Below, one piece after another: positions 26,008-35,738 of a stretch of 64,000 nt of DNA. This DNA comes from AP-15 sp963747735. GTDB lineage: Bacteria > Pseudomonadota > Alphaproteobacteria > ATCC43930 > CGMCC-115725. Location of the stretch: contig CAVVGE010000019.1 in assembly GCA_963747735.1 (NCBI GenBank), positions 1-64,000 on the forward strand, written 5' to 3'. Numbering within the stretch: position 1 is the first letter of the stretch; the number at the start of each line of letters is the position of its first letter. The notes beneath the pieces are model-generated. The model saw nothing but the letters and a program-made list of their open reading frames with translations. It made no database searches and had not been told where the DNA came from. The position numbers and the translations under genes are program-made.

Positions 26008-28143
26008 GTGGCGATCAGCGCGCAAGCCGTCGAGCTGGAACCGGTCGATACACATTCCGAGAAACGCTTCATCAATCGCGAGCTGTCGTGGCTCGCCTTC
26101 AATGAGCGTGTCCTCGCCGAAGCCGACAATCCGCGGCATCCGCTGCTCGAACGCTTGCGGTTTTTGTCGATCTCGGCCAACAATCTCGACGAATTCTACA
26201 TGGTGCGGGTGGCCGGGCTCAAAGGCCAATACCTCGCCGGCGTCAAAACGGTCAGCCAAGACGGATTGACACCGGCCCAGCAGCTCGAAGAAATCCGGCG
26301 ACGGGCGAGCCAGTTGATGGCGACTCAGCAGGTTGCCTGGCTCTCGCTGCGTCGACAGCTCGACGAGGCTGGCGTCTCCGTTGTCGAGCCGGCGGACCTC
26401 GAGCCGGGCGACCGGGCGTGGCTCGAAGACCGGTTCATGGCTGATGTCTTCCCAGTGCTGACACCGCTGGCGATCGATCCGGCGCACCCCTTTCCGTTTG
26501 TCGCCAATCGCGGTTTTGGTCTCGTGCTGGAGCTCGAGCGAGTTAGCGACGGGGTGCGGCTGCAGGCTCTGACGCTGATTCCGTCTTCCATCGACCGCTT
26601 TGTCCGCCTGACGGGAGCGCGGGTCCGGTTTCTGCCGGTCGAGCAGATGATCGCGATGTTTCTCGATCACCTGTTCCCCGGCTTTGCCGTCGTGGCGCAA
26701 GGTGTCTTTCGGGTGCTGCGCGATAGCGAGGTCGAGATCGAGGAGGAGGCCGAAGACCTCGTGCGCCTGTACGAAACGGCGCTCAAGCGACGCCGTCGCG
26801 GTCATGCGATCGATCTCGCGGTCGATTCGACGATGCCCGCCGAGCTGCGCCGCTTTCTAATGGAAAAGCTCGATGCCGCACCCGCGGACGTGTTTGCCAC
26901 CGATGGAATTCTCGGTCTCAACGACACCGAAGAGCTGATCATCGACGATCGTCCCGATCTCGTGTTCACCCCCTATAACGCGCGGTTTCCCGAACGTATT
27001 CGGGATTTCGGCGGCGACTGTTTCGCGGCGATCCGGCAAAAGGACATCATCGTCCACCACCCCTATGAGAGCTTTGACGTCGTCGTTCAGTTTTTGCTGC
27101 AGGCGGCGCGCGATCCGGCCGTCGCGGCGATCAAGCAGACGCTCTACCGCACCAGCGAGGATAGCCCGATCGTGCGGGCGTTGGCGGAAGCCGCCGAGGC
27201 CGGAAAGTCGGTAACCGCATTGATCGAGCTGAAAGCGCGGTTTGATGAAGAAGCGAATATTCGCTGGGCTCGAGATCTTGAGCGAGCTGGAGTACAGGTA
27301 GTCTATGGCTTCTTGCGATTAAAGACCCACGCTAAGGTTTCTCTGGTAGTTCGCCGCGAAAGTGGTCAGCTATGCTCCTATGTCCATTTTGGAACCGGTA
27401 ATTATCACCCATATACTGCGAAAGTATATACTGATCTTTCGTTCTTCACTTGCGATCCTGCATTGTGCCGCGACGCCGCGCGTCTTTTCAACTACATGAC
27501 CGGTTATGCGAGCCCGGCCAGCCTGGAAAAGATCGCCGTTGCACCGATCAACCTCCGCGCGCGTCTCGGCGAATTGATCGAAGCCGAGATCGCCAATGCG
27601 AAACAGGGCAAGCCGGCACAGATTTGGGGCAAGATGAATGCGCTCGTCGATCCTGCGCTGATCGATTCCTTGTACCAGGCTTCGCAAGTCGGGGTCAGGA
27701 TCGATCTCGTCGTGCGCGGCATCTGTTGTCTGCGGCCAGGCGTTCCAGGACTTTCGGACAATATTCGCGTCAAAAGCATCATCGGCCGCTTTCTCGAGCA
27801 CAGTCGAATCGTCTGCTTCGGCAACGGCCACAAGCTGCCGTCGGACCGGGCCAAGGTGTTCATCAGCTCGGCTGATTGGATGCCGCGTAATTTCGACGGC
27901 AGGGTGGAAGCGTTTGTGCCGATAGAAAACCAAACAGTCCATCGACAAGTGCTCGACGAGATCATGGTCGCCAATTTACGCGACACATTGCAGAGCTGGG
28001 CGTTGCAGCCGAACGGCGCCTACGAGCGCATATCCGCCGACGAGGAGGCGTTCTCGGCGCATACCTATTTCATGACCAATCCGAGCCTTTCCGGGCGCGG
28101 CCGGGCATTGCGGCGGCAGCAGCCCAAGCTTGTCGTTCGCTGA
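26008..28143 (+). CDS. ppk1: Polyphosphate kinase 1
   Basis: 711 residues from the GTG at 26008 (GGGAG upstream). Makes polyphosphate from ATP reversibly. N-terminal FINRELSWLAFNERVLAEA, head domain, then catalytic C-domains: LIELKARFDEEANI, the autophosphorylated His in FGTGNYHPYTAKVY, and SADWMPRNFDGRVE. The central part (about 27240-27470), which includes the active His, has clearly more A/T-ending codons than the rest of the gene. Five bases upstream of ppx, so the pair forms an operon for polyphosphate turnover. Confidence 0.95.
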   Translation: MAISAQAVELEPVDTHSEKRFINRELSWLAFNERVLAEADNPRHPLLERLRFLSISANNLDEFYMVRVAGLKGQYLAGVKTVSQDGLTPAQQLEEIRRRASQLMATQQVAWLSLRRQLDEAGVSVVEPADLEPGDRAWLEDRFMADVFPVLTPLAIDPAHPFPFVANRGFGLVLELERVSDGVRLQALTLIPSSIDRFVRLTGARVRFLPVEQMIAMFLDHLFPGFAVVAQGVFRVLRDSEVEIEEEAEDLVRLYETALKRRRRGHAIDLAVDSTMPAELRRFLMEKLDAAPADVFATDGILGLNDTEELIIDDRPDLVFTPYNARFPERIRDFGGDCFAAIRQKDIIVHHPYESFDVVVQFLLQAARDPAVAAIKQTLYRTSEDSPIVRALAEAAEAGKSVTALIELKARFDEEANIRWARDLERAGVQVVYGFLRLKTHAKVSLVVRRESGQLCSYVHFGTGNYHPYTAKVYTDLSFFTCDPALCRDAARLFNYMTGYASPASLEKIAVAPINLRARLGELIEAEIANAKQGKPAQIWGKMNALVDPALIDSLYQASQVGVRIDLVVRGICCLRPGVPGLSDNIRVKSIIGRFLEHSRIVCFGNGHKLPSDRAKVFISSADWMPRNFDGRVEAFVPIENQTVHRQVLDEIMVANLRDTLQSWALQPNGAYERISADEEAFSAHTYFMTNPSLSGRGRALRRQQPKLVVR

Positions 28144-28147
28144 GTCG

Positions 28148-29680
28148 ATGTCGGACCGGGAAGCACCCGTAGAAAAAGGGCGTCTCGGCGTCATTGACCT
28201 CGGTTCCAATTCGCTGCGGCTCGTTATCTTCGAACGGCACGGCGAGGCGCTGCTTCCGCTCCTCAACGAAAAGGCGATGTGCGGGCTGGCGCGAGGGATC
28301 GCCGCCAACGGCCGCCTCGATCGTGGCGGCGCGGCGGATGCGCTCGTCAATCTGCGGCGCTTTGTGGCATTGGCGCGGGCGATCGGCGTCGACCATCTGG
28401 CAGTGCTGGCGACCGCCGCGATGCGCGACGCGAGCGACGGGCGGGCCTTTGCCGACGAGGTGTCTCGAACCTGCCGAGTGCCGGTAGAGATCATCGACGG
28501 GGCCGAGGAGGCGCGGCTGTCAGCCGCCGGGGTGCTCGCCGGGATCCCGGAGGCCGACGGGATCGTCGCCGACCTGGGCGGCGGCAGCGTCGAGCTGGTG
28601 CGATTGGCGGCGGGCCCCGTCGGCGATTTCGGCCGGATCGGCCGCGGGATCACCTTGCCGCTGGGCCCGCTGCGCGTCGGAGCGTATGGCGAAGGTCCAA
28701 AAGCGGTATCGGAAGCGGTCGATCGCTTTCTCGCCGCGGCTTCGGTGCCTCGGGCTCACAGCGGTGCAACCTTATACCTGGTCGGCGGCGCGGCGCGGGC
28801 GATCGCCCGCCTGCATATGGAGCATACGCAATATCCGCTCCATATCGTGCACCAGTACACGGTTGCCCGCGGCGACGCAGAAACGTTCTTTGACATTATC
28901 GGCCGGCTTTCGCGCAAATCGCTGGAGCGGATCACCTCAATCCCGCGCAAGCGCCTCGAGACCGTGCCTGTCGCCGCGCTTACCTTGCGCCGCCTTGTCG
29001 CCGCCTTGGCTCCGCACAAAATCGAATTTTCGGCCTTTGGGCTGCGCGAGGGCTACGCCTACAGCTTGATGCGCGGAACCGGCTCGGGTCTTGATCCGCT
29101 GATCGCCGCCTGCGCCGCGATGGCACGCAGCCAAAGCCGCTTTCCTCCGGACGGCATGCGTCTGCAAGAATGGACGGCTCCGCTGTTCGCACGCCTCGAC
29201 AACCGCACACGGCGGTTGCATCTGGCCGCCTGCTGGCTCGGCGACATCGCCTGGAATGAGCACCCGGACTATCGAGCCCAGCAAGGCTTTACCCGAAGCC
29301 TAAGGATGCCGTTGCCTGCGATCACCCACGCCGATCGCGTATTCGTCGCCACCGGGCTGCATTGGCGCTATGGCGGCGCCGCCGACGATCCGATCAAGGT
29401 GCCGACCTGCCACCTGCTCGATCCCGGCGTCACCGCCGAGGTGCGCAGCCTCGGCCTCGCCTTGCGCCTTGCCTACACGCTGTGCGGTGGCGTCATCGAG
29501 TTGTTGTCGGACACTCGGCTGGTCCGCGACGGCGGGAACCTCATTCTCGAAGTTTCCGCCACCGGAGGCATGTTTGCCGGCGAGACGGTGCAGCGTCGAC
29601 TCGACGCCGTCGCTCGTTCGATCGGTGCGACGGCCGTGCTGCGGCCGAGCCAACCGAACCGGCCGGCGTTCTCCTCCTAA
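28148..29680 (+). CDS. ppx: Exopolyphosphatase (Ppx/GppA family)
   Basis: 510 residues. N-terminal actin-like ATPase fold: GVIDLGSNSLRLVIFE, then ATAAMRDASDG, EARLSAAGV and VADLGGGSVELVR (phosphate-binding loops). C-terminal HD-like extension is present (IAWNEHPDYRAQQGF). Removes terminal phosphates from polyphosphate or pppGpp. Follows ppk1 by a few bases; its 3' end meets hflX, which is convergent and overlaps by four bases. Confidence 0.93.
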   Translation: MSDREAPVEKGRLGVIDLGSNSLRLVIFERHGEALLPLLNEKAMCGLARGIAANGRLDRGGAADALVNLRRFVALARAIGVDHLAVLATAAMRDASDGRAFADEVSRTCRVPVEIIDGAEEARLSAAGVLAGIPEADGIVADLGGGSVELVRLAAGPVGDFGRIGRGITLPLGPLRVGAYGEGPKAVSEAVDRFLAAASVPRAHSGATLYLVGGAARAIARLHMEHTQYPLHIVHQYTVARGDAETFFDIIGRLSRKSLERITSIPRKRLETVPVAALTLRRLVAALAPHKIEFSAFGLREGYAYSLMRGTGSGLDPLIAACAAMARSQSRFPPDGMRLQEWTAPLFARLDNRTRRLHLAACWLGDIAWNEHPDYRAQQGFTRSLRMPLPAITHADRVFVATGLHWRYGGAADDPIKVPTCHLLDPGVTAEVRSLGLALRLAYTLCGGVIELLSDTRLVRDGGNLILEVSATGGMFAGETVQRRLDAVARSIGATAVLRPSQPNRPAFSS

Positions 29681-31005
29681 TGCAAGCGCTGCCGGTGGCG
29701 CAGCCGGGCGATATCGGCTTCAGAGAGCCGGACCGAGAGATGGGCGGCAACGTCGTCATCGCGCCGACCGAGCACTTCACCATGCCGATATACCCACGCC
29801 AACGTGCTGCCGTCGCTGAGCGGGATGTCGAGCCGCACCGGACGGGAGCCGCCATCAAGCTGGCGATCGATCAGCTTCAGCAGCGCCTGGCAGCCCTCCC
29901 CTGTGGCTGCCGAAAGCGCGACGCCTCGAGCGTCGCGTGAGGCTTCACGGGCGACGCTTGCGCATACTGCCGGATCCAACAGATCGACCTTGTTCATCGC
30001 TTCGATCGGACCCGTCTCGGTCGGCTCACCGCACCTCAGCTCCGCGAGGACGGCGAGCACGTCCTCGCGTTGAACCTCGCTGTCGGGATGATGCGCGTCG
30101 CGGACATGGACGACCAGGTCGGCCATCGTCACCTCCTCCAGCGTGGCCCGGAATGCGGCGACGAGGTGCGTCGGCAGATCGGAGATGAAGCCGACGGTAT
30201 CGGACAGGATCGCAGCGCGACCCGAAGGCAAATCGAGGCGACGCATCGTCGGATCGAGAGTCGCGAACAGCATGTCGCTTGCCCCGACCGCCGATCGCGT
30301 CAGCCGGTTGAACAACGTCGATTTGCCGGCATTGGTGTAGCCGACCAGAGCCACCACCGGATAAGGCACGCGGCGGCGCGCCTCGCGATGAAGAGCACGG
30401 CGGCGGCGAATCGCCTCGAGCTCCTGCTTCAATCGGGCAATGCGTTCGCCAATCAGGCGACGGTCCATCTCGAGCTGGCTTTCGCCGGGACCGCCGAGGA
30501 AGCCGAAACCGCCGCGCTGCCGTTCAAGATGCGTCCAGGACCGAACAAGACGTGAGCGCTGATAGGACAGCGCCGCCAGCTCGACCTGGAGCCGGCCCTC
30601 GTGGGTACGCGCACGGGCTCCGAAAATTTCAAGGATCAAGCCGGTGCGATCAATGACTTTGGCTTGCCATCGCCGTTCGAGGTTACGCTGCTGGACCGGT
30701 GAGAGTGCAGCATCGACGACGACCAGCCCGATATCGTTTTCACTAACCAGTGCACCGATATTCTCTACCGCGCCGCGGCCCAGCAGGCTATCGGGACGGG
30801 GACGAGCGATCCGAGCGATCTCGGCACGAACGACATCGAGGCGGATCGCCCGCGCCAAGCCGACCGCTTCGTCGAGACGCGCCTCGACCGAGCGGCCCGG
30901 CGCCTCTCGCAAGACACTCGCAGACGACGATTTTGCGATCGGACGTAAAACGAGCGCGCGGCCGGTCGAGCCGCCGCCGTCGATCGATGCGGTGGGGCGG
31001 CTCAG
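29677..31005 (-). CDS. hflX: GTPase HflX
   Basis: Ribosome-associated GTPase. N-terminal HflX domain (RALVLRPI, RSVEARLDEAVGLA, GRGAVENIG), GGPGESQLEMDRR linker, G1 GYTNAGKST, G2/G3 with FATLDPTMR and DTVGFI, and G4 NKVD. There is no ATG, GTG or TTG between the hfq stop and the conserved RALVLRP. The best fit is a CTG at 31005 overlapping the hfq stop (CTGA), with AAGGAGG about nine bases before it, giving 442 residues. The next canonical start upstream (TTG 31122) would run 120 bases into hfq. hfq-hflX is the usual order. Confidence 0.9.
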   Translation of the reverse strand: MSRPTASIDGGGSTGRALVLRPIAKSSSASVLREAPGRSVEARLDEAVGLARAIRLDVVRAEIARIARPRPDSLLGRGAVENIGALVSENDIGLVVVDAALSPVQQRNLERRWQAKVIDRTGLILEIFGARARTHEGRLQVELAALSYQRSRLVRSWTHLERQRGGFGFLGGPGESQLEMDRRLIGERIARLKQELEAIRRRRALHREARRRVPYPVVALVGYTNAGKSTLFNRLTRSAVGASDMLFATLDPTMRRLDLPSGRAAILSDTVGFISDLPTHLVAAFRATLEEVTMADLVVHVRDAHHPDSEVQREDVLAVLAELRCGEPTETGPIEAMNKVDLLDPAVCASVAREASRDARGVALSAATGEGCQALLKLIDRQLDGGSRPVRLDIPLSDGSTLAWVYRHGEVLGRRDDDVAAHLSVRLSEADIARLRHRQRLH

Positions 31006-31253
31006 GATTCCTCGACCTCCTTGTTGCCCTCGAAGAGCTGGATCGGCTGCGCCGGCATCACCGTTGAGATCGCGTGCTTGTACACCAGCTGCGAGTGGGC
31101 ATCTCGTCGCAACAGCACGCAAAAATTGTCGAACCAGGTAATGATCCCTTGCAATTTGACGCCATTAACAAGAAATACGGTGACTGGCGTCTTATTTTTT
31201 CTGACGTGGTTCAAAAACACGTCTTGCACGTTTTGCGACTTTTCCGCAGACAT
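31002..31253 (-). CDS. hfq: RNA-binding protein Hfq
   Basis: 83-residue Sm-like RNA chaperone that pairs small RNAs with mRNAs. Sm1: VFLNHVRKNKTPVTVFLVNG; Sm2: LVYKHAISTVMP with the conserved YKHA. Short acidic C-terminus (EGNKEVEES), as in alphaproteobacteria. The frame is open further upstream to 31667, but the ATG at 31253 gives the full conserved domain. Located downstream of ntrX and a HAD gene, coupled to hflX. Confidence 0.97.
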   Translation of the reverse strand: MSAEKSQNVQDVFLNHVRKNKTPVTVFLVNGVKLQGIITWFDNFCVLLRRDAHSQLVYKHAISTVMPAQPIQLFEGNKEVEES

Positions 31254-31365
31254 GGGTCGTCTCCCGTCCCCTTTCTTGGGGCTGAGTCGGCCCAGCCCAC
31301 GCCAAACTGCCACCCCCGGCAACGCTGTCGAGGTGCCGGTACCAAGATGGGCAGGCGATGGTAAA

Positions 31366-32013
31366 TCACAAGTCCCGAATGAGACGAAACAGGGCGCCTG
31401 CGTCGGCACAGTGATGGTGCGGCGGGCAGTGGGCAAACTCGGCTTCGCCCAAGCTGCTGCCGAGCAGAACGGAAACGCAGCCGGCGTTGCGCGCGCATTC
31501 CATATCGATGCCCGTGTCGCCGACAAACCAAACCGCCTCACCTGCGCCGAGCCCGCTCGGCTCCAGCGCCAGCGAGACCGGAGCGGCATCGGGCTTGTCA
31601 ACGGCGGCGTCGCCAGCGCCAACGATGCGGCCAAAAAATCGCGACCAGCCGATCTTTTCGGCTTCACAGCGCAATATGGGGCCAGTCTTGTTGCTCACGA
31701 CCCCCAGATAGAAGCCCATCTCGGAGAGCCCGGCGAGGAGCTCACCGCGCCCCGGCAACGCCGTCAGTCGTTCGAGGTGGATCGATCGAAACGCATCGAG
31801 ATAGATCTGCTGGGCCTCCGCCCAACGCTCGCCGAAGTGATGCGGAAAACTCTCGCGCAGGCTCAGCCGCACGCGCTCTTTGGTGTCCGCCAGCGACCAG
31901 ATCGGCCGATCCATCGCCGCCATCGTAATATTGAGGGCGTCGTGGATCGTTGCCCAGCTATCGACCAAGGTGTTGTCCCAATCGAACAGGATCGCCCGCG
32001 GCCGCACCGGCAT
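31366..32013 (-). CDS. HAD family hydrolase (phosphoglycolate phosphatase-like)
   Basis: 215 residues from the ATG at 32013. HAD motif I is LFDWDNTLVDS, motif II VVSNK, motif III around DKPDAAP, motif IV WFVGDTGIDMECA. The cap is helical (LRESFPHHFGERWAEAQ). Lies between ntrX and hfq; it starts one base after a four-base gap from the ntrX stop, so it is probably read with ntrYX. Substrate not determined. An alternative ATG at 32046 overlaps ntrX. Confidence 0.85.
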   Translation of the reverse strand: MPVRPRAILFDWDNTLVDSWATIHDALNITMAAMDRPIWSLADTKERVRLSLRESFPHHFGERWAEAQQIYLDAFRSIHLERLTALPGRGELLAGLSEMGFYLGVVSNKTGPILRCEAEKIGWSRFFGRIVGAGDAAVDKPDAAPVSLALEPSGLGAGEAVWFVGDTGIDMECARNAGCVSVLLGSSLGEAEFAHCPPHHHCADAGALFRLIRDL

Positions 32014-32017
32014 TGGT

Positions 32018-33418
32018 TCAAGCACCGATTTTGACCGGACGATCATTGCTGAAGACGCCAAGGGATTTCAATTTACGGTGCAAGGCTGAGCGCTCCATCC
32101 CAACAAACGCCGCGGTTCGGGAAATATTGCCGCCAAATCGCGTCACTTGGGCCAGCAGGTATTCGCGCTCGAACACCTCGCGTGCATCACGTAAGGGTAG
32201 GGTCATGATCTCGCCGCCCTTGTCCCATTTGACAACAGTCGGCGCGATGGCGGTGATTTCGTTAGGCAGCATGTCCGCTCGCACCGGCTCGCTTGCATCA
32301 CCTGGGGCCATGATCAAGAGCCAGTCGATGACGTTGCGCAGCTGGCGCACATTGCCGGGCCAAGTATAAGCCTGCAGCGCCGCCAGCGCGTCTTCGCCGA
32401 ACTCGCGCGGAGCCAACCGCGCCGCTTCCGAGGCGCGGGCCATAAAATGGCGGGCCAATAGGGGTATGTCTTCGCGACGATCGCGCAGCGGCGGCACTCT
32501 GATCGGCACGACGCTCAGCCGATAATATAAATCCTCACGAAAACGCCCGGCGCTAATTTCGGCCCCGAGCTCGCGGTTGGAGGAAGCGACGACGCGGACA
32601 TCAACCTCGACTCGCCTTGAGCCGCCGATCCGCTCGAAGGTCTGCTCCTGTAAAGCACGCACGATCTTGCCCTGGGTCTCAAGTGGCATATCGGCGACTT
32701 CGTCGAGGAACAGGGTCCCGCCATGCGCCCGCTCAAAAGTCCCGACCTTACGCGGCGTACCGTCGCTATCGGTTTCGGTTCCGAACAATTCGATTTCGAG
32801 CCGGTCTGGCCGCATCGTCGCACAGTTGACCGGAACAAAGGGACCCTTCGAACGGCGCGAGCGTGAATGCAGCAGGCGCCCGACGACTTCCTTGCCGACG
32901 CCCGGTGGCCCGGTGATCAGCACCCGGCTGCCGGTCGGCGCCGCCTTTTCGATCTGCTGGCGCACCAGGCTGGCTGCCGGCGACACGCCGACGAGGTCGA
33001 GCTCGCCGCCTGCACGCAGCTTCAGCTCCTCGTTTTCACGTCGCAGCTGAGCGGCTTCAATCGCGCGCTCGACCACCAGCAACAGGCGGTCCGCCTTGAA
33101 CGGCTTTTCGAGAAAATCATAGGCGCCGATCTTGATCGCCTCGACCGCCGTCTCGATCGTCCCATGGCCGCTGATGATCACCACCGGCACCGAGGGCATG
33201 TCGGCTTGCAGCAGCTTCAGGATCTCGATGCCGTCGAGCTCGCTGCCTTGCAACCAAATGTCGAGGATAACCAAAGTCGGCTGCCGGGCGTAGATTGCCG
33301 CCAGCGCCTGCGCACTGTCGGCCGCCTCGCGCGTGGCATAGCCTTCGTCCTTGAGCACGCCCGCGATCAGCAGGCAGATATCGGCCTCGTCGTCAACGAT
33401 CAGAATGTCATGCGCCAT
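32018..33418 (-). CDS. ntrX: Response regulator NtrX
   Basis: 466 residues: receiver domain with phospho-acceptor D53, AAA+ domain (Walker A GPPGVGKE, Walker B GGTLFLDEVAD), and a C-terminal Fis-type HTH. The GAFTGA loop that contacts sigma54 is absent; its place reads GTETDSDGTPRKVGTF. This is the known state of alphaproteobacterial NtrX, which act at sigma70 promoters. Overlaps the ntrY stop by 11 bases. Part of NtrYX, linked to nitrogen and redox sensing. Confidence 0.95.
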   Translation of the reverse strand: MAHDILIVDDEADICLLIAGVLKDEGYATREAADSAQALAAIYARQPTLVILDIWLQGSELDGIEILKLLQADMPSVPVVIISGHGTIETAVEAIKIGAYDFLEKPFKADRLLLVVERAIEAAQLRRENEELKLRAGGELDLVGVSPAASLVRQQIEKAAPTGSRVLITGPPGVGKEVVGRLLHSRSRRSKGPFVPVNCATMRPDRLEIELFGTETDSDGTPRKVGTFERAHGGTLFLDEVADMPLETQGKIVRALQEQTFERIGGSRRVEVDVRVVASSNRELGAEISAGRFREDLYYRLSVVPIRVPPLRDRREDIPLLARHFMARASEAARLAPREFGEDALAALQAYTWPGNVRQLRNVIDWLLIMAPGDASEPVRADMLPNEITAIAPTVVKWDKGGEIMTLPLRDAREVFEREYLLAQVTRFGGNISRTAAFVGMERSALHRKLKSLGVFSNDRPVKIGA

Positions 33419-35648
33419 GGCCGGCCGCGCTCAATTCCATCGGCTCGCCGGCGGTCTCCGACCGTTCCGGGGCACGGAGCTCGGCAGCAAACACCAGCCT
33501 GACCCGCGCCCCGCTCGGCTCGGCGTCTTCCAGCACCAGCTCTCCCAAATGATCTTCCATGATCTTTTTGACTATGGCGAGGCCCAAACCGGTCCCCTTG
33601 CTCCGGGTCGTGACATAAGGCTCGGTCAAGCGCTCCCGGCCTTGCGGCGGCAAGCCAATGCCGTTGTCCTCGACAACGACCACAGCTTGACCGGCCGGCT
33701 CGGTGACCGCCACCCGAATCCTGCCGGGAGCACCATCCCGCTCGACGATGCGCGCCTCAATCGCTTCAATTGCATTTTTGACGATGTTGACCACCGCTTG
33801 GCCCACCAAGCGGTGGTCGCAGCTGACGGCTACGGCGTGGCCGGGAAAGCTCATCGAGAATGCAATCTCACGATGTGCGGTGCGCTGCAAGACCACCGCC
33901 CGCTGCACGATCTCGACCAGATCTTCCGGCTTCAGCACCGGCGCCGGCATCCGAGCGAAGGCCGAAAACTCGTCGACCATTCGGCCGATATCGCCGACAT
34001 GGCGGATGATCGTGTCGGTGCATATGGTAAAAGTCTCTCGGTCTTGCTTGATCTCTTTGAGATACCGTCGGCGCAGCCGCTCGGCGGAAAGCTGGATCGG
34101 CGTCAGCGGGTTCTTGATTTCGTGCGCGATGCGACGGGCGATGTCGGCCCATGCGGCCTTGCGCTGGGCCGACAGCAGCTCGGTGATGTCATCGAAGGTG
34201 ACGACAAATCCGCTGACTTCCTGGTCGTCGGTTTCGGCGGCGATCCGCACGAGCAAAGTCCGGGTGCTGTTGCCGCGCGCCAATTGCACCTGCGACTGCG
34301 CCAAGCGATCCGGACGGCGCTCGGCCTCGGCGAGGAGGCCAGCCATTTCGGGCACGACCTCGGCGAGGTCTTGCCCGATCGACTGATCGAGATCGGCGGC
34401 AAGCAGCGCCGAGGCGGAGCGGTTCGGCAGGTTTACTCGGCCCGCGCGATCGAGCCCGATTACGCCGGCCGACACCCCGGTCAGGACCGTCTCGGTAAAC
34501 CGGCGGCGCTCATCGAGCTGGCGGTTCGCTTCTCTCAACTCGCGTTGCTGACTTTCGATCTGATAGGTCATGCGGTTGAAGGCACGGCTCAGAGAGGCAA
34601 GCTCGTCGTCCTTCTCCCCCTCGGGAACGCGCGCCGCCAAATCGCCGCCCCGCACCTGCTCGGCAGCAGCCGCGAGGCGGCTGATCGGGACCGCCAGCTG
34701 GGTGGCGAAATAAATCCCGATCGCCGCCGCAGCGACCAGGAACAGCAGGGCCACCATCAGGAAAATCAGTGCGAAGGTGACCTGAAAGCCAGAGCGCTGC
34801 CCCTCCATCTTTTCGTATTGAGCGGCAGCGCGCTGGGTTTCCTCCATATAGTTCAACACCCGCGGCTCGATGTAGCGGCCGATGTAGAGATAGACCTGCC
34901 CCCATTGGTCGAGGCGAACAAGCGCGCGCACTCGGTTGTCGCTGTCGTTGGTCATGACCGCCACGTCGCCCTCGTCGGCAACGTGCATGGCGCCGTCCGG
35001 CACCGGTTCAAAGCCCAAGGTGAACGACAAGCTCGACCGCGCCAGAACCTGTCCCCCGCGATCGAAAACCATTGCCTCGTTGAGCCCGCGCAGCGCCGCC
35101 TGGGCCGAAACGACCTGGTTCAACTGATTCGGGTTCAGCTCCAATTGGACCGCATCGCGGTTGAGGTCGTTGGCCATCGCCAGCGCATCGGCACGAATCG
35201 CGCGCTGATGCTCGTGCAAATAGGCTTCGGCTACAGCGAGCAATTCGGAGATCGCTGTGCGAACCTTGTCGCTGAACCAGGATTCGACGCCGAAGCTGAA
35301 AAACAGGTACGAGAAGATCGCGACGATGACCGTCGGGGTCACCGCGATCAGGCTGAACAGGACGACCAGCCGGATTTGCAGCCGCGAGCCGGCGAGCCCG
35401 CGCCGCCGCTCGGCCCAAACCTGGAGCAGCCGCTTGGCAATCAAGGCGCCGAGCGCCAGCAGCAGCAGCAGATCGAGATTGAGCAGGCTGAGGACGGCGC
35501 CGGGGTGCGGCCCGAAAGGCGGCGCCCCGGTCAGCGCCATATAGGTCGCGATCCCCGAAGCGAGCGCCGCGACCGCCAGCGCGATGGCCAATTTGTGCCG
35601 CAAACCGATGCGGCCCGCCCAGATCCGAACCCGCCGCATCGGGTTCAT
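33408..35648 (-). CDS. ntrY: Sensor histidine kinase NtrY
   Basis: 746 residues from the ATG at 35648 (GAGGTG upstream). N-terminal membrane segments (LAIALAVAALASGIATY, LLNLDLLLLLALGALIA and two more), a periplasmic region, a HAMP-like linker, a PAS domain (LTGVSAGVIGLDRAGRV), H-box (RRIAHEIKNPLTPIQ) and HATPase motifs (VVEDNGIGLP, GTGLGLAIVKK). Phosphorylates NtrX. The ORF also opens upstream at 35720, but no better start exists there. Confidence 0.95.
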   Translation of the reverse strand: MNPMRRVRIWAGRIGLRHKLAIALAVAALASGIATYMALTGAPPFGPHPGAVLSLLNLDLLLLLALGALIAKRLLQVWAERRRGLAGSRLQIRLVVLFSLIAVTPTVIVAIFSYLFFSFGVESWFSDKVRTAISELLAVAEAYLHEHQRAIRADALAMANDLNRDAVQLELNPNQLNQVVSAQAALRGLNEAMVFDRGGQVLARSSLSFTLGFEPVPDGAMHVADEGDVAVMTNDSDNRVRALVRLDQWGQVYLYIGRYIEPRVLNYMEETQRAAAQYEKMEGQRSGFQVTFALIFLMVALLFLVAAAAIGIYFATQLAVPISRLAAAAEQVRGGDLAARVPEGEKDDELASLSRAFNRMTYQIESQQRELREANRQLDERRRFTETVLTGVSAGVIGLDRAGRVNLPNRSASALLAADLDQSIGQDLAEVVPEMAGLLAEAERRPDRLAQSQVQLARGNSTRTLLVRIAAETDDQEVSGFVVTFDDITELLSAQRKAAWADIARRIAHEIKNPLTPIQLSAERLRRRYLKEIKQDRETFTICTDTIIRHVGDIGRMVDEFSAFARMPAPVLKPEDLVEIVQRAVVLQRTAHREIAFSMSFPGHAVAVSCDHRLVGQAVVNIVKNAIEAIEARIVERDGAPGRIRVAVTEPAGQAVVVVEDNGIGLPPQGRERLTEPYVTTRSKGTGLGLAIVKKIMEDHLGELVLEDAEPSGARVRLVFAAELRAPERSETAGEPMELSAAGHGA

Positions 35649-35738
35649 GCCCACCTCTGCCCGAAAACCCGCTCGCGCCGATGCCGATCCCGCTTCGCCG
35701 CCGCAACATCGAGCGAGCACATCGCGGTGACTGCCTCT

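Noticed and set aside
31254..31667. N-terminal extension of Hfq to 221 residues
   Set aside because: Overlaps the HAD gene antiparallel frame reading and has no similarity; the 83-residue form is the normal size.
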